Assembly: GCA_964017185.1 (NCBI GenBank)
Contig: OZ024876.1
Coordinates: forward strand, 27,310,278-27,374,277
Origin: Rugalucina vietnamica
Taxonomy: Eukaryota > Mollusca > Bivalvia > Lucinida > Lucinidae
DNA length: 64,000 nt
Direction of reading: 5' to 3'
A program made the position numbers and the translations under genes. The notes beneath the pieces were generated by a model. The model made no database searches, was not told the DNA's origin, and worked only from the letters and a program-made list of their open reading frames with translations. Below, piece by piece: positions 21,927-32,502 of this stretch (position 1 is its first letter; each line of letters begins with the position of its first letter).

Positions 21927-24750
21927 ATTTGAAATTGAAGAAAAAGAAAGAGAAAGGCAATTTCAGTTACGAATGAAGGAAATTGAACTTAATGACAAAT
22001 CAAAATCAAAATCTTTGCCTTTGGCTACTAGTACAGTATTTGATGTCACAAAACACATTCGTCTCGTTCCTCCATTTCAAGAAAAAGAGGTTGACAAATA
22101 TTTCTTACATTTTGAGAAGGTGGCAGAAAACTTGAAATGGCCAAGACAGCACTGGACCTTGCTTTTGCAAAGTGTTGTAATTGGTAAAGCTCGAAGAATT
22201 TACACTCAGCTTTCTCTTGAGCAAAGCTCAGATTATGATACAGTAAAGGAATTTATTCTTAAGGCTTATGAGTTGGTCCCTGAGGCATACAGGCAGAAAT
22301 TTAGAGACTGTAGAAAAGAACATGACCAGACTCATGTTGAATTTGCCAGAACAAAAGAACAACTATTTGATAGATGGTGCTCTTCAAAGAAAGTAGGTTC
22401 TGATCATGCAAAGCTAAGGCAGCTCATGCTTGTTGAAGAATTCAAACGGTGCATAAATTCTGATGTTAAGGCTTTCTTGAACGAAAGAGAAGTTGAAAAC
22501 TTGGAAACAGCAGCACGTTTAGCTGATGACTATGATTTGACTCATAAGGCTTCATTTGTCAACAAGCCATATCCTAGGAAATCATATAACCCTCAATCAA
22601 AGCAAATTACCCCTCAATCAAAACCATATTCCCCTCAGTCCGGTCCCAAAGCCAATCCCAGTAATCCAACTGACAATTCCAGTCCAAAACCCAAATTTTC
22701 TAGTGAAAACAAAGGACAAAATCCCTTATCCAAGCCAATTTGTAATTATTGTAAGAAAACTGGCCACATTATTTCTGAATGTTTGGCACTGAAACGAAAG
22801 AAAGAAAGAGAAAATCTAGATAGTGCTAAACCGACAGGCCTCACCTCCTTAAAGGCTAAACCACAGTCTTGTATCCAGGAAGAAAACCCTATACTGACCA
22901 GAACTTGTAAAGAGTCAGTCTCTGAGGATTCTATTATGGAGATTTATGAACCATTCTTATCAGATGGTTTTGTGTTACTTAACAGTGACTCTGCCCAGTC
23001 TACCCCTATCAAAATCTTACGAGATACCGGAGCTTCTCAATCCCTTATCTTGGCAGATACCTTGCCATTTTCCGAGAAGTCTTCTTCTGGGACAAGTGTC
23101 CTTATCCAGGGCGTAGAGTGTGGATTTGTTAATGTACCGCTCCATAATATCTATTTGTCCTCAGACTTAGTTAAAGGTCCCGTGGCTGTAGGTATTAGAC
23201 CTTCCTTACCCTTTAAAGGTATTCATTTGCTGTTAGGCAATGATTTGGCAGGAGATAAGGTTGTGGTAAACCCACTTTTGACCAGCACACCATGTGTTGA
23301 TCAACCGCCTGATCCCATTGAGCAGGAAATTCCTGACCTTTACCCTTCTTGTGCTGTTACTAGGGCAATGGCTAAGAAAGCCAAATTATATGATGGGATG
23401 CAGGACATAAATTTAACTGACACTTTGATAGGTCAGTCCTTTAATAAAGAGATTTCAACATCTCTTTCCCCTAGTCAGTCTGATATTCAGACTGACCCTA
23501 GCAATCCAAGGTCGGGGTCAGAAAATGACCTTTCACTCTCAACGTCAAATGATCAAGGTCATGACCAGATGTCAAGGTCACAGCTTTGTAAAGAACAACA
23601 CAGTGATCCTGAGATCTCGCCTTTATTTGAAAGGGCTTTTAATGAAAATGAAATATCCCAGGTTCCTGTTTGCTATTATGTCAAAAATGGCATTTTGATG
23701 AGAAAATGGCGTCCTCCGGATGTCTCCGCAGAAGATGAGTGGACTGTTAACCACCAAATTGTGGTTCCTAGGGTTTATCGCCCTGAAATCTTAAACTTGG
23801 CTCATGAAACACCCATGTCAGGCCATTTAGGTGTAAATAAGACCTATCACAAGATCCTTAATCATTTCTACTGGCCAGGAATAAAATCTGATGTATCTCA
23901 ACACTGCAAATCCTGCCACACTTGTCAGATGGTAGGAAAACCCAATCAGACTATTCCTAAAGCTCAGTTACAGCCCATTCCTGCCTTTGATGAACCTTTC
24001 AGCAGAGTGATTATTGATTGTGTAGGTCCCTTACCCAAAACAAAGAAAGGTTGTGAATATCTTCTGACCATAATGTGTGCTTCAACTCGCTTTCCTGAAG
24101 CTATCCCACTCAGAAATATCAAGGCTAAAACAATAGTTAATGCACTTGTGAAGTTCTTCACATTTGTAGGCCTCCCAAAATCTATCCAGTCAGATCAGGG
24201 CTCAAATTTTATGTCAGGAATTTTTCAGCAAGTTATGTACGAACTTGGAATTAAGCAATACAAGTCATCGGCTTACCACCCTGAAAGCCAATGTGCCTTA
24301 GAAAGATTCCATCAAACTTTGAAAAACATGATCAGATCTTACTGCTTTGACACTGAAAAAGATTGGGATGAAGGCATACACTTGCTTCTATTTGCTGTAA
24401 GAGAATCTGTACAAGAGTCTCTGGGGTTCAGCCCATTTGAGCTTGTTTTTGGGCACACTGTACGTGGACCGTTAAAACTTCTAAAAGAGAAATTTCTCTC
24501 AGATGATGACAGTTCTTTGAACTTACTTCAGTATGTGTCTGATTTCAAAAACAGACTATCAAAGGCCTGTGATGCAGCTCGGTCCAATCTCAAATCTGCT
24601 CAAAGCAAAATGAAGATTCGTTATGATGAAAATGCTAAAGACAGAAATTTTGAACCTGGAGACAAGGTACTTGCTCTCTTGCCCGTTCCTGGCAGACCTT
24701 TACAAGCTAGATATTATGGCCCGTATACTGTTGATAAAAAAGTTGAGTGA
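21901..24750 (+). CDS. gag-pol: Gag capsid/nucleocapsid - protease - integrase ORF
   Basis: A 949-codon frame that opens without ATG, overlapping the upstream Gag ORF by 26 bases. Residues 1-35 continue the coiled coil. Residues 45-212 are capsid; the part from about 129 to 212 (LMLVEEFKRC, ETAARLADDY) is SCAN-like. A CCHC zinc knuckle is at C281, C284, H289, C294. The protease active site D375-T-G-A follows. Integrase has H635, H642, C672, C675 as the zinc domain and D706, D765, E801 as a D-D-35-E core. A GPY/F module begins near the end (RYYGPYTV) and is cut by a stop at 24748-24750. The rest of the module is readable in the +1 frame, so Pol is split between integrase and RT. Processing by the protease would give separate proteins in a functional copy. 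Confidence 0.93.
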   Translation: MKLKKEKFKFEIEEKERERQFQLRMKEIELNDKSKSKSLPLATSTVFDVTKHIRLVPPFQEKEVDKYFLHFEKVAENLKWPRQHWTLLLQSVVIGKARRIYTQLSLEQSSDYDTVKEFILKAYELVPEAYRQKFRDCRKEHDQTHVEFARTKEQLFDRWCSSKKVGSDHAKLRQLMLVEEFKRCINSDVKAFLNEREVENLETAARLADDYDLTHKASFVNKPYPRKSYNPQSKQITPQSKPYSPQSGPKANPSNPTDNSSPKPKFSSENKGQNPLSKPICNYCKKTGHIISECLALKRKKERENLDSAKPTGLTSLKAKPQSCIQEENPILTRTCKESVSEDSIMEIYEPFLSDGFVLLNSDSAQSTPIKILRDTGASQSLILADTLPFSEKSSSGTSVLIQGVECGFVNVPLHNIYLSSDLVKGPVAVGIRPSLPFKGIHLLLGNDLAGDKVVVNPLLTSTPCVDQPPDPIEQEIPDLYPSCAVTRAMAKKAKLYDGMQDINLTDTLIGQSFNKEISTSLSPSQSDIQTDPSNPRSGSENDLSLSTSNDQGHDQMSRSQLCKEQHSDPEISPLFERAFNENEISQVPVCYYVKNGILMRKWRPPDVSAEDEWTVNHQIVVPRVYRPEILNLAHETPMSGHLGVNKTYHKILNHFYWPGIKSDVSQHCKSCHTCQMVGKPNQTIPKAQLQPIPAFDEPFSRVIIDCVGPLPKTKKGCEYLLTIMCASTRFPEAIPLRNIKAKTIVNALVKFFTFVGLPKSIQSDQGSNFMSGIFQQVMYELGIKQYKSSAYHPESQCALERFHQTLKNMIRSYCFDTEKDWDEGIHLLLFAVRESVQESLGFSPFELVFGHTVRGPLKLLKEKFLSDDDSSLNLLQYVSDFKNRLSKACDAARSNLKSAQSKMKIRYDENAKDRNFEPGDKVLALLPVPGRPLQARYYGPYTVDKKVE

Positions 24751-26131
24751 CGTGAATTACATTGTTAACACTCCTGGGAGGCGCAAGCAAAAACAGCTAT
24801 GTCACATTAATATGCTCAAGAAGTATATTGATAGGGATAGTTCTGTTATTTCATCAGTAAATATAGTTAATTCTGTCCCTCATGAACAAAATCAAATGGA
24901 CTCTGAGGACTTCAACTTGGAGAAATCTGATCCCTCGTCATCGAAACTCCAGAATTCTGACACACTACAGAATCTTGATCAGAAACTGTCTCACCTTGAT
25001 TCAGACAAAAGACTTGAACTGAAACAGTTAGTTCTCAAATATGAGCACTTATTTCCAGACATTCCATCCAGAACTGACAAAATCTATCATGATGTTGACA
25101 TTATTGAAGGTTCAAAACCTGTAAAGCAACATCCTTACAGAATGAACCCTGTAAAACAGCAATATCTCAGGGAAGAAGTTCAATATTTGCTGGACAATGA
25201 TTTCATTGAACCCAGCCAAAGTGAATGGAGTTCTCCTTGTATTCTTGTACCAAAGCCAGACGGGACATTTAGAATGTGCACAGACTATCGAAAAGTCAAT
25301 TCTGTCACTAAAACAGACACTTTTCCCATCCCACGAATCGATGACTGCATTGATAATATTGGACATGCCAAGTATGTTACAAAGTTCGATCTGCTAAAGG
25401 GATTTTGGCAGATACCCCTCACGGACAGAGCAAAGGAGATCTCGGCATTTGTTACACCAGATGGACTGTACCAGTATAAAGTCATGCCATTTGGAATGAA
25501 GAACTCGCCTGCGACTTTTCAGCGGCTGGTCAACAGTTTGATTTCCAATCTGGATGGCTGTAAAGCCTATATCGACGACGCTATTATCTTCAGTGAGGAG
25601 TGGCAACAACACTTGCAGACAATCAGAACATTCTTTGACCGGCTAAGTGATGCTAAACTAACTGTGAACTTGGCAAAAAGTGAATTTTGCCATGCAAACT
25701 TGACATTTCTTGGACACATTGTAGGTCAAGGTCAGGTAAAACCTGTAGAAGCTAAAGTTGAGGCTATCTCAGATTTTCCTGTACCTACTAGCAAAAGACA
25801 ACTGGTGCGCTTTCTGGGTATGGCTGGATATTACAGGAAATTCTGCAACAACTTCTCGGCTATAGCTGAGCCTCTGACAAACTTGCTTGGTAAGAAGGCC
25901 AAGTATGTTTGGACGGATGACTGCCAGAAGTCATTTGATAAGCTCAAGGCCATACTTAGAAGTGCTCCGGTTCTCTTAGCACCAAGTTTTGACAAAGAGT
26001 TCAAGTTGGCTGTAGATGCCAGTGATGTTGGTGCAGGCAGTGTATTGTTGCAAGAAGATGACAATGGTGCTGACCATCCTGTCCTGTTTCCAAAAAGTTT
26101 AACAAGCATCAGAGAAATTACTCTACCATAG
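24738..26131 (+). CDS. pol: Reverse transcriptase and start of RNase H
   Basis: The open frame extends back to 24623, but recognisable Pol sequence begins about 24740, where it completes the integrase C-terminal module (CHINMLKKY). RT follows: motif A with catalytic Asp at 25388-25390 (FDLLKGFWQ), the MPFGMKNSPATFQRL block, and YIDD with catalytic Asp pair at 25574-25579. The LGHIVGQG and FLGMAGYYRKFC segments are typical of Ty3/gypsy. RNase H begins at VDASDVGAGS (Asp at 26015). The frame ends at 26129-26131, but RNase H sequence continues in the -1 frame. Integrase directly upstream of RT is the diagnostic oddity of this element. Confidence 0.93.
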
Positions 26132-26367
26132 AGAAAGAATGCCTATCTCTAATCCTTGCACTTCAGCACTTTGAAGTTTACTTAGCTTCTTCACATGCAC
26201 CAATTGTTGTCTTCAGTGACCACAATCCACTGACTTTCATACATAAAATGAAAAACAAAAACCAGCGTTTACTCAGGTGGAGTCTCATGTTGCAAGAGCA
26301 CAATCTTGACATCAGACATATCCGAGGAAGAGATAATATCATTCCAGACACCCTAAGCAGAGCTTAA
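26092..26367 (+). pseudogene. Out-of-frame RNase H C-terminal part
   Basis: After a short A run at 26091-26096 the RNase H homology moves to the -1 frame. It shows the IEKECLSLI helix with its Glu, VFSDHNPLTF with its Asp, and the C-terminal IIPDTLSR signature with its Asp, ending at TAA 26365-26367. All expected catalytic positions are present across the break. The pattern indicates a one-base change in a domain that is otherwise conserved. Confidence 0.85.
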
Positions 26368-26502
26368 GTGCCTCTACAATGCTGATGTCCAGCTTTGTGC
26401 TGTTGTATTTGATTAGTTTTGCACAAATTTTGCTAAACATATTGTATACAATTATCCAGTATTGCAAAAGGAAGCTTTATTTTATAAAACTTTCTTTTCT
26501 TT

Positions 26503-26514
26503 GAAGAGGGGAAG
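26503..26514 (+). promoter_or_regulatory. Polypurine tract
   Basis: GAAGAGGGGAAG lies immediately before the 3' LTR and is the expected plus-strand primer site. Confidence 0.85.
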
Positions 26515-27344
26515 TGTTATGTATGACAGTTACTTGTTGAAAGATGTGCATTCAGTACTGGTAAACTTCCCAAGGGAGTATGCCCAGGAAAGTATGATGT
26601 TATACATATGATGTTTACTTGTTGTCCTTAGCAATTATTTACTTTTAGTGTCCCAGATATTGGACATAAACAGGTTGTTTACTTCAGAATTTTCTAGAAA
26701 TTTCAAATTGTTCTTTGACGGAAAAGTCCGGAAAAATCTGGAAGAACCAAAGATGTAGAATCTTCTAGAAAAATCTTTTTTTTTTTGTCAAAAGAATATT
26801 GTGGAATTTTCTGGAAGGATAATGGCCTCTCTAGAATATTCCAAAACATTAAATTTTGGTAAACAACTTGTTATTTTTAGTATATGATATCATAGAATTT
26901 GCTGGAAGAATCCTGAATGTTCCTCAGTGCTATATAAGGGCTACAAATTTTCATAAGGACAATCTTTGGGTACTGTTACTATTAAGAAGTCAAAATCTAT
27001 CTTACTGGAATTTAAACTTATTCTTGGATTACTTTGTGATATTCGATTCTGGATTGGGACATAGTGCTATTTTGAAACAAACTTTAATTCTTGGGATCAG
27101 AAACTGATACAGACTTGTGTTAAAAAATTCTGAGGGACATTCAGACATTCTTTAAAGGAATTAACATCTTGAAAGGTATTGTACATTCATTTTTGTTTGA
27201 TTGTATATATGCTTTTGATTGTTTCACATGTAATTACTGGTTAAATCACTTCTAAATAGATTTGTTAAATTTTAAACAAAGCTTGTTGCTGGCTAACCAA
27301 CTTGTTGGTTTCCTTAATCTTCTAGTTACGCCTGGCACGTAACA
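26515..27344 (+). repeat. 3' LTR, 830 bp
   Basis: Matches the 5' LTR apart from an 11-base versus 8-base T run and a G/C difference in the CTTA(G/C)TGGAATTT segment. It ends GGCACGTAACA. Confidence 0.95.
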
Positions 27345-27386
27345 TATTAACCCATAAAAAATGATGTATTCCCGGGGATATCATGC

Positions 27387-27387
<1 letters not shown>

Positions 27388-27436
<49 letters not shown>
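27388..27436. repeat. (AAT)n microsatellite
   Basis: About 16 uninterrupted ATA/AAT units, 44 bp beyond the 3' LTR. Confidence 0.95.
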
Positions 27437-27456
27437 GTTATAGATAACAAACAGAC

Positions 27457-27608
27457 TTTTGTTTCAAGTGCAGTGTTTTGTGAATTAAACCACACTTTCA
27501 TTGACGTTTCATCACGTCCTCACGAGCCGCAACGCGGCAAGTGAGGTCGTGATGAGGGATCACTCAAAGTGTGGTTTAGTTTACAAAACACTGCACTTGA
27601 TACAAAAA
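27457..27608. repeat. Hairpin element, 152 bp
   Basis: Arms at 27457-27520 and 27537-27608 are near-perfect inverse copies (AAGTGCAGTGTTTTGT and its reverse complement), with a 16-bp GC-richer loop containing GCCGCAACGCGGC. A small palindromic MITE is the likely nature. Confidence 0.75.
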
Positions 27609-29455
27609 TCAGTTGATTACCTTTTTCATCCTATATGCTGCTAGTAAGACCAAGATCAGCTTGTTACAATGGTACAGTTGATCAGTGTCTTTGTCTTACA
27701 GTAACTGTATAAATAGTACTGTTCATAAGACAAATTTTGTTGTGACACAACTTTGTTTTATTTTGACACTTCCTGTGGCATTTGGTACAGTGTAACAATC
27801 AACATCATGAAGAAGGTGTCTCTGAAAATCTTTTATGTGATCAGCATGCACAACCCTGCACTTGAAGCCAAAATCAATTGAGCGCGGATCTGGTAAAAGG
27901 TGTCTTCGGGCATTCAAGTACATTTTATGCTATTAAAATTTAAAAACCATCTATTTGGCATGTTCTGATATTTATTACATACAGCTTTAATATTGTAACA
28001 CAATCCAAGACACATACTTTTCTTATGGACAAACGTTATTTGTATCATGTATGTTGCCATGGTAACCATTGCGCCATAAGAACTACCCTCATTTAAAACC
28101 ACGTACGCACTTTGTATTGCATGTTTTATCAAACAGTTTGTGAATTCGTGCCTTTTGCATAGTCTGTGCAGTAGTATAGATGTTAAACTCCAAGAAACAC
28201 ATAATTTCGAGAATTTTAGTCTTACCTTCTTTTAATTATAGCGATTTAATGACGTTAACGTCATCAACGTTCAAACATCATCAACAGTTTTATGACGTCA
28301 TGTTTAGATTGCATCAACTGCACACCTTTCAATGTTCATATCTTTGCTATTTGAAGAGATAAGCTCTTCAAATTTTCAGGAAATACTCAGAGAAACCTGG
28401 TCTTTCACATATAATTAATAGCACAATATTGGTATTTCTGCAATAATAGGACCCCTTTTATCAGTTCTTGGCCCAATTGATTTTCTGTTTAATTCTTTAG
28501 GCTGTAAGATTTAGATCGGCTTGTTACATCTGTGCAGATGATCAGTGTCTTTATCTTACTGTGTGTCAGTCTACCCATTCATATATAATTCATTTTGGTT
28601 TAGTTACGTGATTGTATTTGAAACATTCTTTTCATAACTATTAATTTCACTTCTCTTTTTTGATGACACTGAGAGGGTGTGCATGCTACAACTGAGTGTT
28701 CGACATCATGTCTACAAATAAGACATGTTAATTGACACATCTATTTGATTAGGATATCTTTACCCAACTTTTGGAAAATGATTTTTTTTTTCATTTTTCA
28801 TGCTGAAAGTAACAACGCTCTATCTAAGAATACATATATATATATATATATTTTTCCTTTCTTTTATTCAGATGGCCACAACAATAACCATCTCCGAAAA
28901 TCTCACTAACCTCATTGGCAACGAACCCAACAGCAATAAAGAAACCATCGACAACAACCCAACCGCAGTAAAAAAAAACACAAAAAACACCTGTATAATT
29001 GTACTGTTGTGACACAGCTGTTTCCGAAATTTCGGTGGACACTTTATAAGCCACTCCATGAAAAAGGCGCCCCTATAAATCTGTTACGTGAATCTATAAT
29101 GTGATCAGCACTCAGCAGTGCAAATTAACTAGCAGTAACATGACTTTTTAGTACAAAATAAAGATTGAAATCAGCTTTGTGACAACAGTGCAGCTTATCT
29201 ATGTCTTTGTTTTCATGGTATGGAAAGTACAGTAACTAAAGATAGACTTTGTATCACCATGGTCCTTATGAATTGTACATGTGTACTGAAGACAAGAAAA
29301 CGGATATCTTTAAATGAGATGATCATTGATTGGTCTAAAAATGTGTGGATTAACTCAATGTAAACAAATGATAAAACAATATTGTTTAAATTTCGTTAAC
29401 TGTATTAATCATAGTTTTGTCCCCATAAGCCCTGTACTATGCCTATATGATGATA
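27609..29455. other. No gene seen; recurring degenerate ATCAG motifs
   Basis: Three loosely similar segments near 27645-27710, 28500-28565 and 29165-29225 share ATCAGCTTGTTACA-like and GATCAGTGTCTTTGT-like motifs, reminiscent of the MITE-2 hairpin. They may be old relatives. No coding domain is recognised. Confidence 0.35.
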
Positions 29456-29530
29456 ATAATTTAGAATGATGATGATGATAATAATAATAATAATTATAAC
29501 AATAATAATAATTATAATAATAATATCGAG
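29456..29530. repeat. (AAT)n/(GAT)n microsatellite
   Basis: Imperfect trinucleotide array of GAT, AAT and AAC units. Confidence 0.85.
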
Positions 29531-29845
29531 CCTATAAGCGATGATTCAGTCCCTTCTGAGTTATACTTTTCTAGGCAAAGGCAATTACATCAAACCAGCA
29601 AAACTGCTGAAAAAATCTTTGTATTGCATCTCGCGTGGGAAGCAATCATCCCAGGCGTAAAATAATTTGTCAAGATGACAATTATTGTGTTAGTGTCGAA
29701 GACATAATTTCTATAATAGTGTATACCCTTTCGTGCAGTGACACTCCTGAGGGACAGCCAGTGACATATTAAGTTCAACCAAAACAGTCTGGTTTAATTG
29801 AAATTAGTTCTCAGGTTTGGTTGAATCTTCGCTCTGAAGCGGCAT

Positions 29846-29888
29846 AATAATAATAATAATAATAATAATTATAATAATCAAAATGATG

Positions 29889-29925
<37 letters not shown>
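29846..29925. repeat. (AAT)n microsatellite
   Basis: Two blocks of AAT units separated by a short interruption (AATCAAAATGATGAT). Confidence 0.9.
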
Positions 29926-30054
29926 AAATACAGAGGTACAAGTGACCTCATACCTATACATTGTGCATGACAATCAAGCTATATGCAAGATGTTTGTTGT
30001 TTTTCTATTGTAGTATCAAGTATCATTACATATCAACAAGTTATTTTTTTTTAA

Positions 30055-30230
30055 TTCAGTTTTACGTCCCTTTCAAGATTATTTCAGTTCATATGAGACG
30101 GGCCAATCAATAGGTGGGGCGAAAACGGGAGATCCCCGAGAAAAACCACCTGACACACCGCAAACAGAACTTGGCTCGAACCCACACCAGACACAGCGGT
30201 GAGATAATCGAGTGATTTATAAGAAACAGC
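30055..30230 (-). repeat. tRNA-derived SINE, 5'-truncated copy
   Basis: The minus strand matches the SINE at 59279-59525: GGTGTGGGTTCGAGCC B box, TCAGGTGGTTTTTCTCGG block and the tail CTTGAAAGGGACGTAAA. The A-box half of the tRNA head is disturbed. Confidence 0.75.
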
Positions 30231-30325
30231 GATTGATTTATGGACATGTGACAAACGTGTCTGAACATTTCGCATGACGTGTGAGAAAGAATTTGAAAAA
30301 AAAGATGAAAATGAAAAAATTGGAA

Positions 30326-30350
30326 AAAAAAAAAAAAAAAAAAAAAAAAA
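30326..30350. repeat. Poly(A) tract
   Basis: A run of about 24 A in a longer A-rich stretch (30295-30365). Confidence 0.85.
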
Positions 30351-30802
30351 TAGAAAGGAAAAAATAACGTCAGTTGTATGTAACAAATATAAAAAGTAAA
30401 GTATCAATAATGACTTACAATATAAAATGACCATTGACCTTCTACAGGCATTACCTCGACATTAAACAAAATTTCAAGCCTTGTAATCCAAACAAGGATG
30501 GGTAAAAATACTATTGCCCCCTTCGTTTCCTGCCATTGCAAATGTCATTGTTTATGGTCTTGCCAAAATGTGATTTAAGCCCTAAAATACATATTATTCA
30601 ACCTTTATATATTCGTTCGAAACTAAGATATACAGACGTATTTCGTCGGGTTTACAATCGGTAATAATTTTGCACCTCTGGTGGGCGATTTGGTTCTCAA
30701 TCGCTACGTGAGAGACTTCATGATGTCGCTTTCGGGTACTGTAGTAATTAAACAAATATAATCGAAAAATTTAATTTATGTTTACGATATTAAGATGGCA
30801 TG

Positions 30803-30916
30803 CTGGATATCGATAATACCTATTTTGAGGAATTATTCAGCAAACTCTATCCAACATATCTTCAACTTATTAAAGCAAATTGGTCTTATACCGAGGACTA
30901 TTTCCAAATGTTTTGA
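30803..30916 (+). pseudogene. Short Penelope-like RT-family fragment
   Basis: A 37-codon frame containing YFEELFSKLYPTYLQL resembles the segment just downstream of the RT catalytic motif in invertebrate Penelope-like proteins. It stops at TGA 30914-30916, and similar sense may continue in another frame (DGPDFNLSY). Recognition is from memory of the family and weak. It may belong to the same kind of element as the fragment at 1-432. Confidence 0.35.
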
Positions 30917-31170
30917 CGGCCCGGACTTCAACCTGTCGTACAGACTGACTACGAGTTTATGTAGTGGGTTAGACTCTTTGTGTCTGGATTGGCCAACCTA
31001 GTTTAAAATTAGCTTTCGCTTGCTCTGGTATTTCACCGGCATTATTGAGTCTAATTTTGCTTACTCTAAGTGCTCACATGTACATATATTGTTGCGTTTG
31101 ATGCTTCATTAACGAGCCCGGAAGCTTCTTTTAGGACCGAATTATCTAAGAACCGATTAATTCATCAGTA

Positions 31171-32221
31171 GCTCGTTTCACATGGCTCTCTTATGACATA
31201 TCTTATCTTATGATCGAGACTACTCTTAGGAGTGACTTGTGATCTTACTATCTTAACGGTAAGACTTGTCTTATATTTGAGGTTGTAACTTGCTCATAAG
31301 ATTTATCTCAATTCAAGGTCAAACACAACAAACAGTTAGTTTCAAGTATGTTAAATAATAGAATTGATTTAGTATTGGTGATAGCTCAGTGGATTTATGC
31401 AAGTTAATTCAATTAGTATTTTTGCCATAATATGAACCAGGCGATCCGAGATCGAATCCATTTTTTCTCCTTTTTTTCTTTTTTTTTTTTCTTTCTATTT
31501 CAATATAAATACATGCACTTAGATCTACCAACTATTTCATTGTAATGCTAATAAAAATAATTGTTAGATCCTTTGGAAGCAGTAAAAATACAAAGCTATT
31601 TCGTCTGCAAATCGAAACCAAATCTCTTTAACACAAGTGTTTGCCTTATACACTGTGTGATAAACCTAATGCATCGTGCGGCCGATCTGTTTATCATTTG
31701 GGGAAATATAGTAAATTTGCCATATTGAACTTATGTCTAATTATACTAGCAATTATGTATACAGTTCATGATGTTTGCAGTTAAAATAAAAGATGGACCC
31801 ATAGGGGCCCTGAGAAATAATAGATGGGCTGCTTGTACCGCTCCAAGCAAAGCTTATACGCTACTGACGGCTACTGGTTACATTACGAAAACATGCCCAT
31901 GCAATATACAGGGATTTTTTAAGTTCTAAGGCGGTTCTAACGTGTACCCACAATCTATGTTTTGGAGCTAAAATAAGAAAAATAGATATACCCCTGCAAA
32001 CCCCAGTTTTGCTTTATAAAAGTGAGGTTCAAGGGGGTACACATTACACATAAAACGTCCGCCATTTTTAGTTTACTATAAAATAAGTTCACTCATAAGT
32101 TGTGTCCTATTGTTAGGACTAAAGTTAGGACATCTTAAGGATGAGACATAGTTTATCCCGAAATTAGTCCTAAGTTCAAACTTAGGATAAAATTTGTCTT
32201 AAAACGCTTTGTGAAACGAGC
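31171..32221. mobile_element. TIR element with GCTCGTTTCACA ends
   Basis: GCTCGTTTCACA at 31171-31182 is mirrored by TGTGAAACGAGC at 32210-32221. Inward of both ends are TTAGGAC/GTCCTAA-type motifs in inverted arrangement. A partial MITE-1 copy (31881-32048) lies inside. Target duplications are not clear. Confidence 0.5.
31881..32048. mobile_element. MITE-1 copy 4, lacking one stem arm
   Basis: Starts CATTACGAAAACATGCCC, but half of the central palindrome is deleted, so only GGCGGTTCTAACGTGTACCC remains. The far terminus is missing. Confidence 0.75.
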
Positions 32222-32502
32222 CCCAGGAAAACATGTCCGTGAAATTTATACCCCGTACAAACCACTTTTATATAAAAAAAACGGGGTTCGCAGGGGTTTA
32301 CCTATTTTTCTTCATGATTTTTGCTCCAAAACATAAAGTGTGGGGTACTCGTTTGAACGGCCTTGACGAGGCGGTTCTAACGTGTACACACAATCTATGT
32401 TTTGAGCAAAAATAAGAAAATATAAAAAAATCTACTGAAATTTTCGTGTATTTTTTTACAACTAAAAATCTCTGTATATTGCATGGGCATGTTTTCGTAA
32501 TG
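32222..32502. mobile_element. MITE-1 copy 5
   Basis: From CAGGAAAACATGTCCGTG to the GGGCATGTTTTCGTAATG end, with an imperfect central palindrome. Confidence 0.8.

Larger units (their letters stand above)
20438..27344 (+). mobile_element. Gmr1-like Ty3/gypsy LTR retrotransposon, 6.9 kb
   Basis: Two LTRs (20438-21264 and 26515-27344) bound a 5.25-kb interior with a primer-binding site and a polypurine tract. Domain order is gag, protease, integrase, reverse transcriptase, RNase H. Ordinary Ty3/gypsy elements place integrase last; integrase before RT is known in Gmr1-like Metaviridae. The RT, protease and integrase motifs are all of Ty3/gypsy type, so this is a reordered gypsy element and not a copia element. 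Three frame breaks (about 21905-21925, 24735-24750, 26090-26097) interrupt translation. No envelope gene is present. The LTRs differ by one substitution I could find and a 3-base difference in a T run, so the insertion is recent. Confidence 0.95.

Noticed and set aside
21622-21960. 112-codon F/L-rich minus-strand frame
   Set aside because: It is the antisense shadow of the charged coiled coil in Gag.
24735-24750. Programmed +1 frameshift between integrase and RT
   Set aside because: A programmed shift inside the integrase C-terminal module is not a pattern I know, and the site is beside an A-run; an indel or sequence error is simpler. Not excluded.
20438-27344. Envelope gene, which would make the element an errantivirus-like provirus
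   Set aside because: Only about 150 bp separate the RNase H stop at 26367 from the 3' LTR, with no room for and no sign of an env frame.
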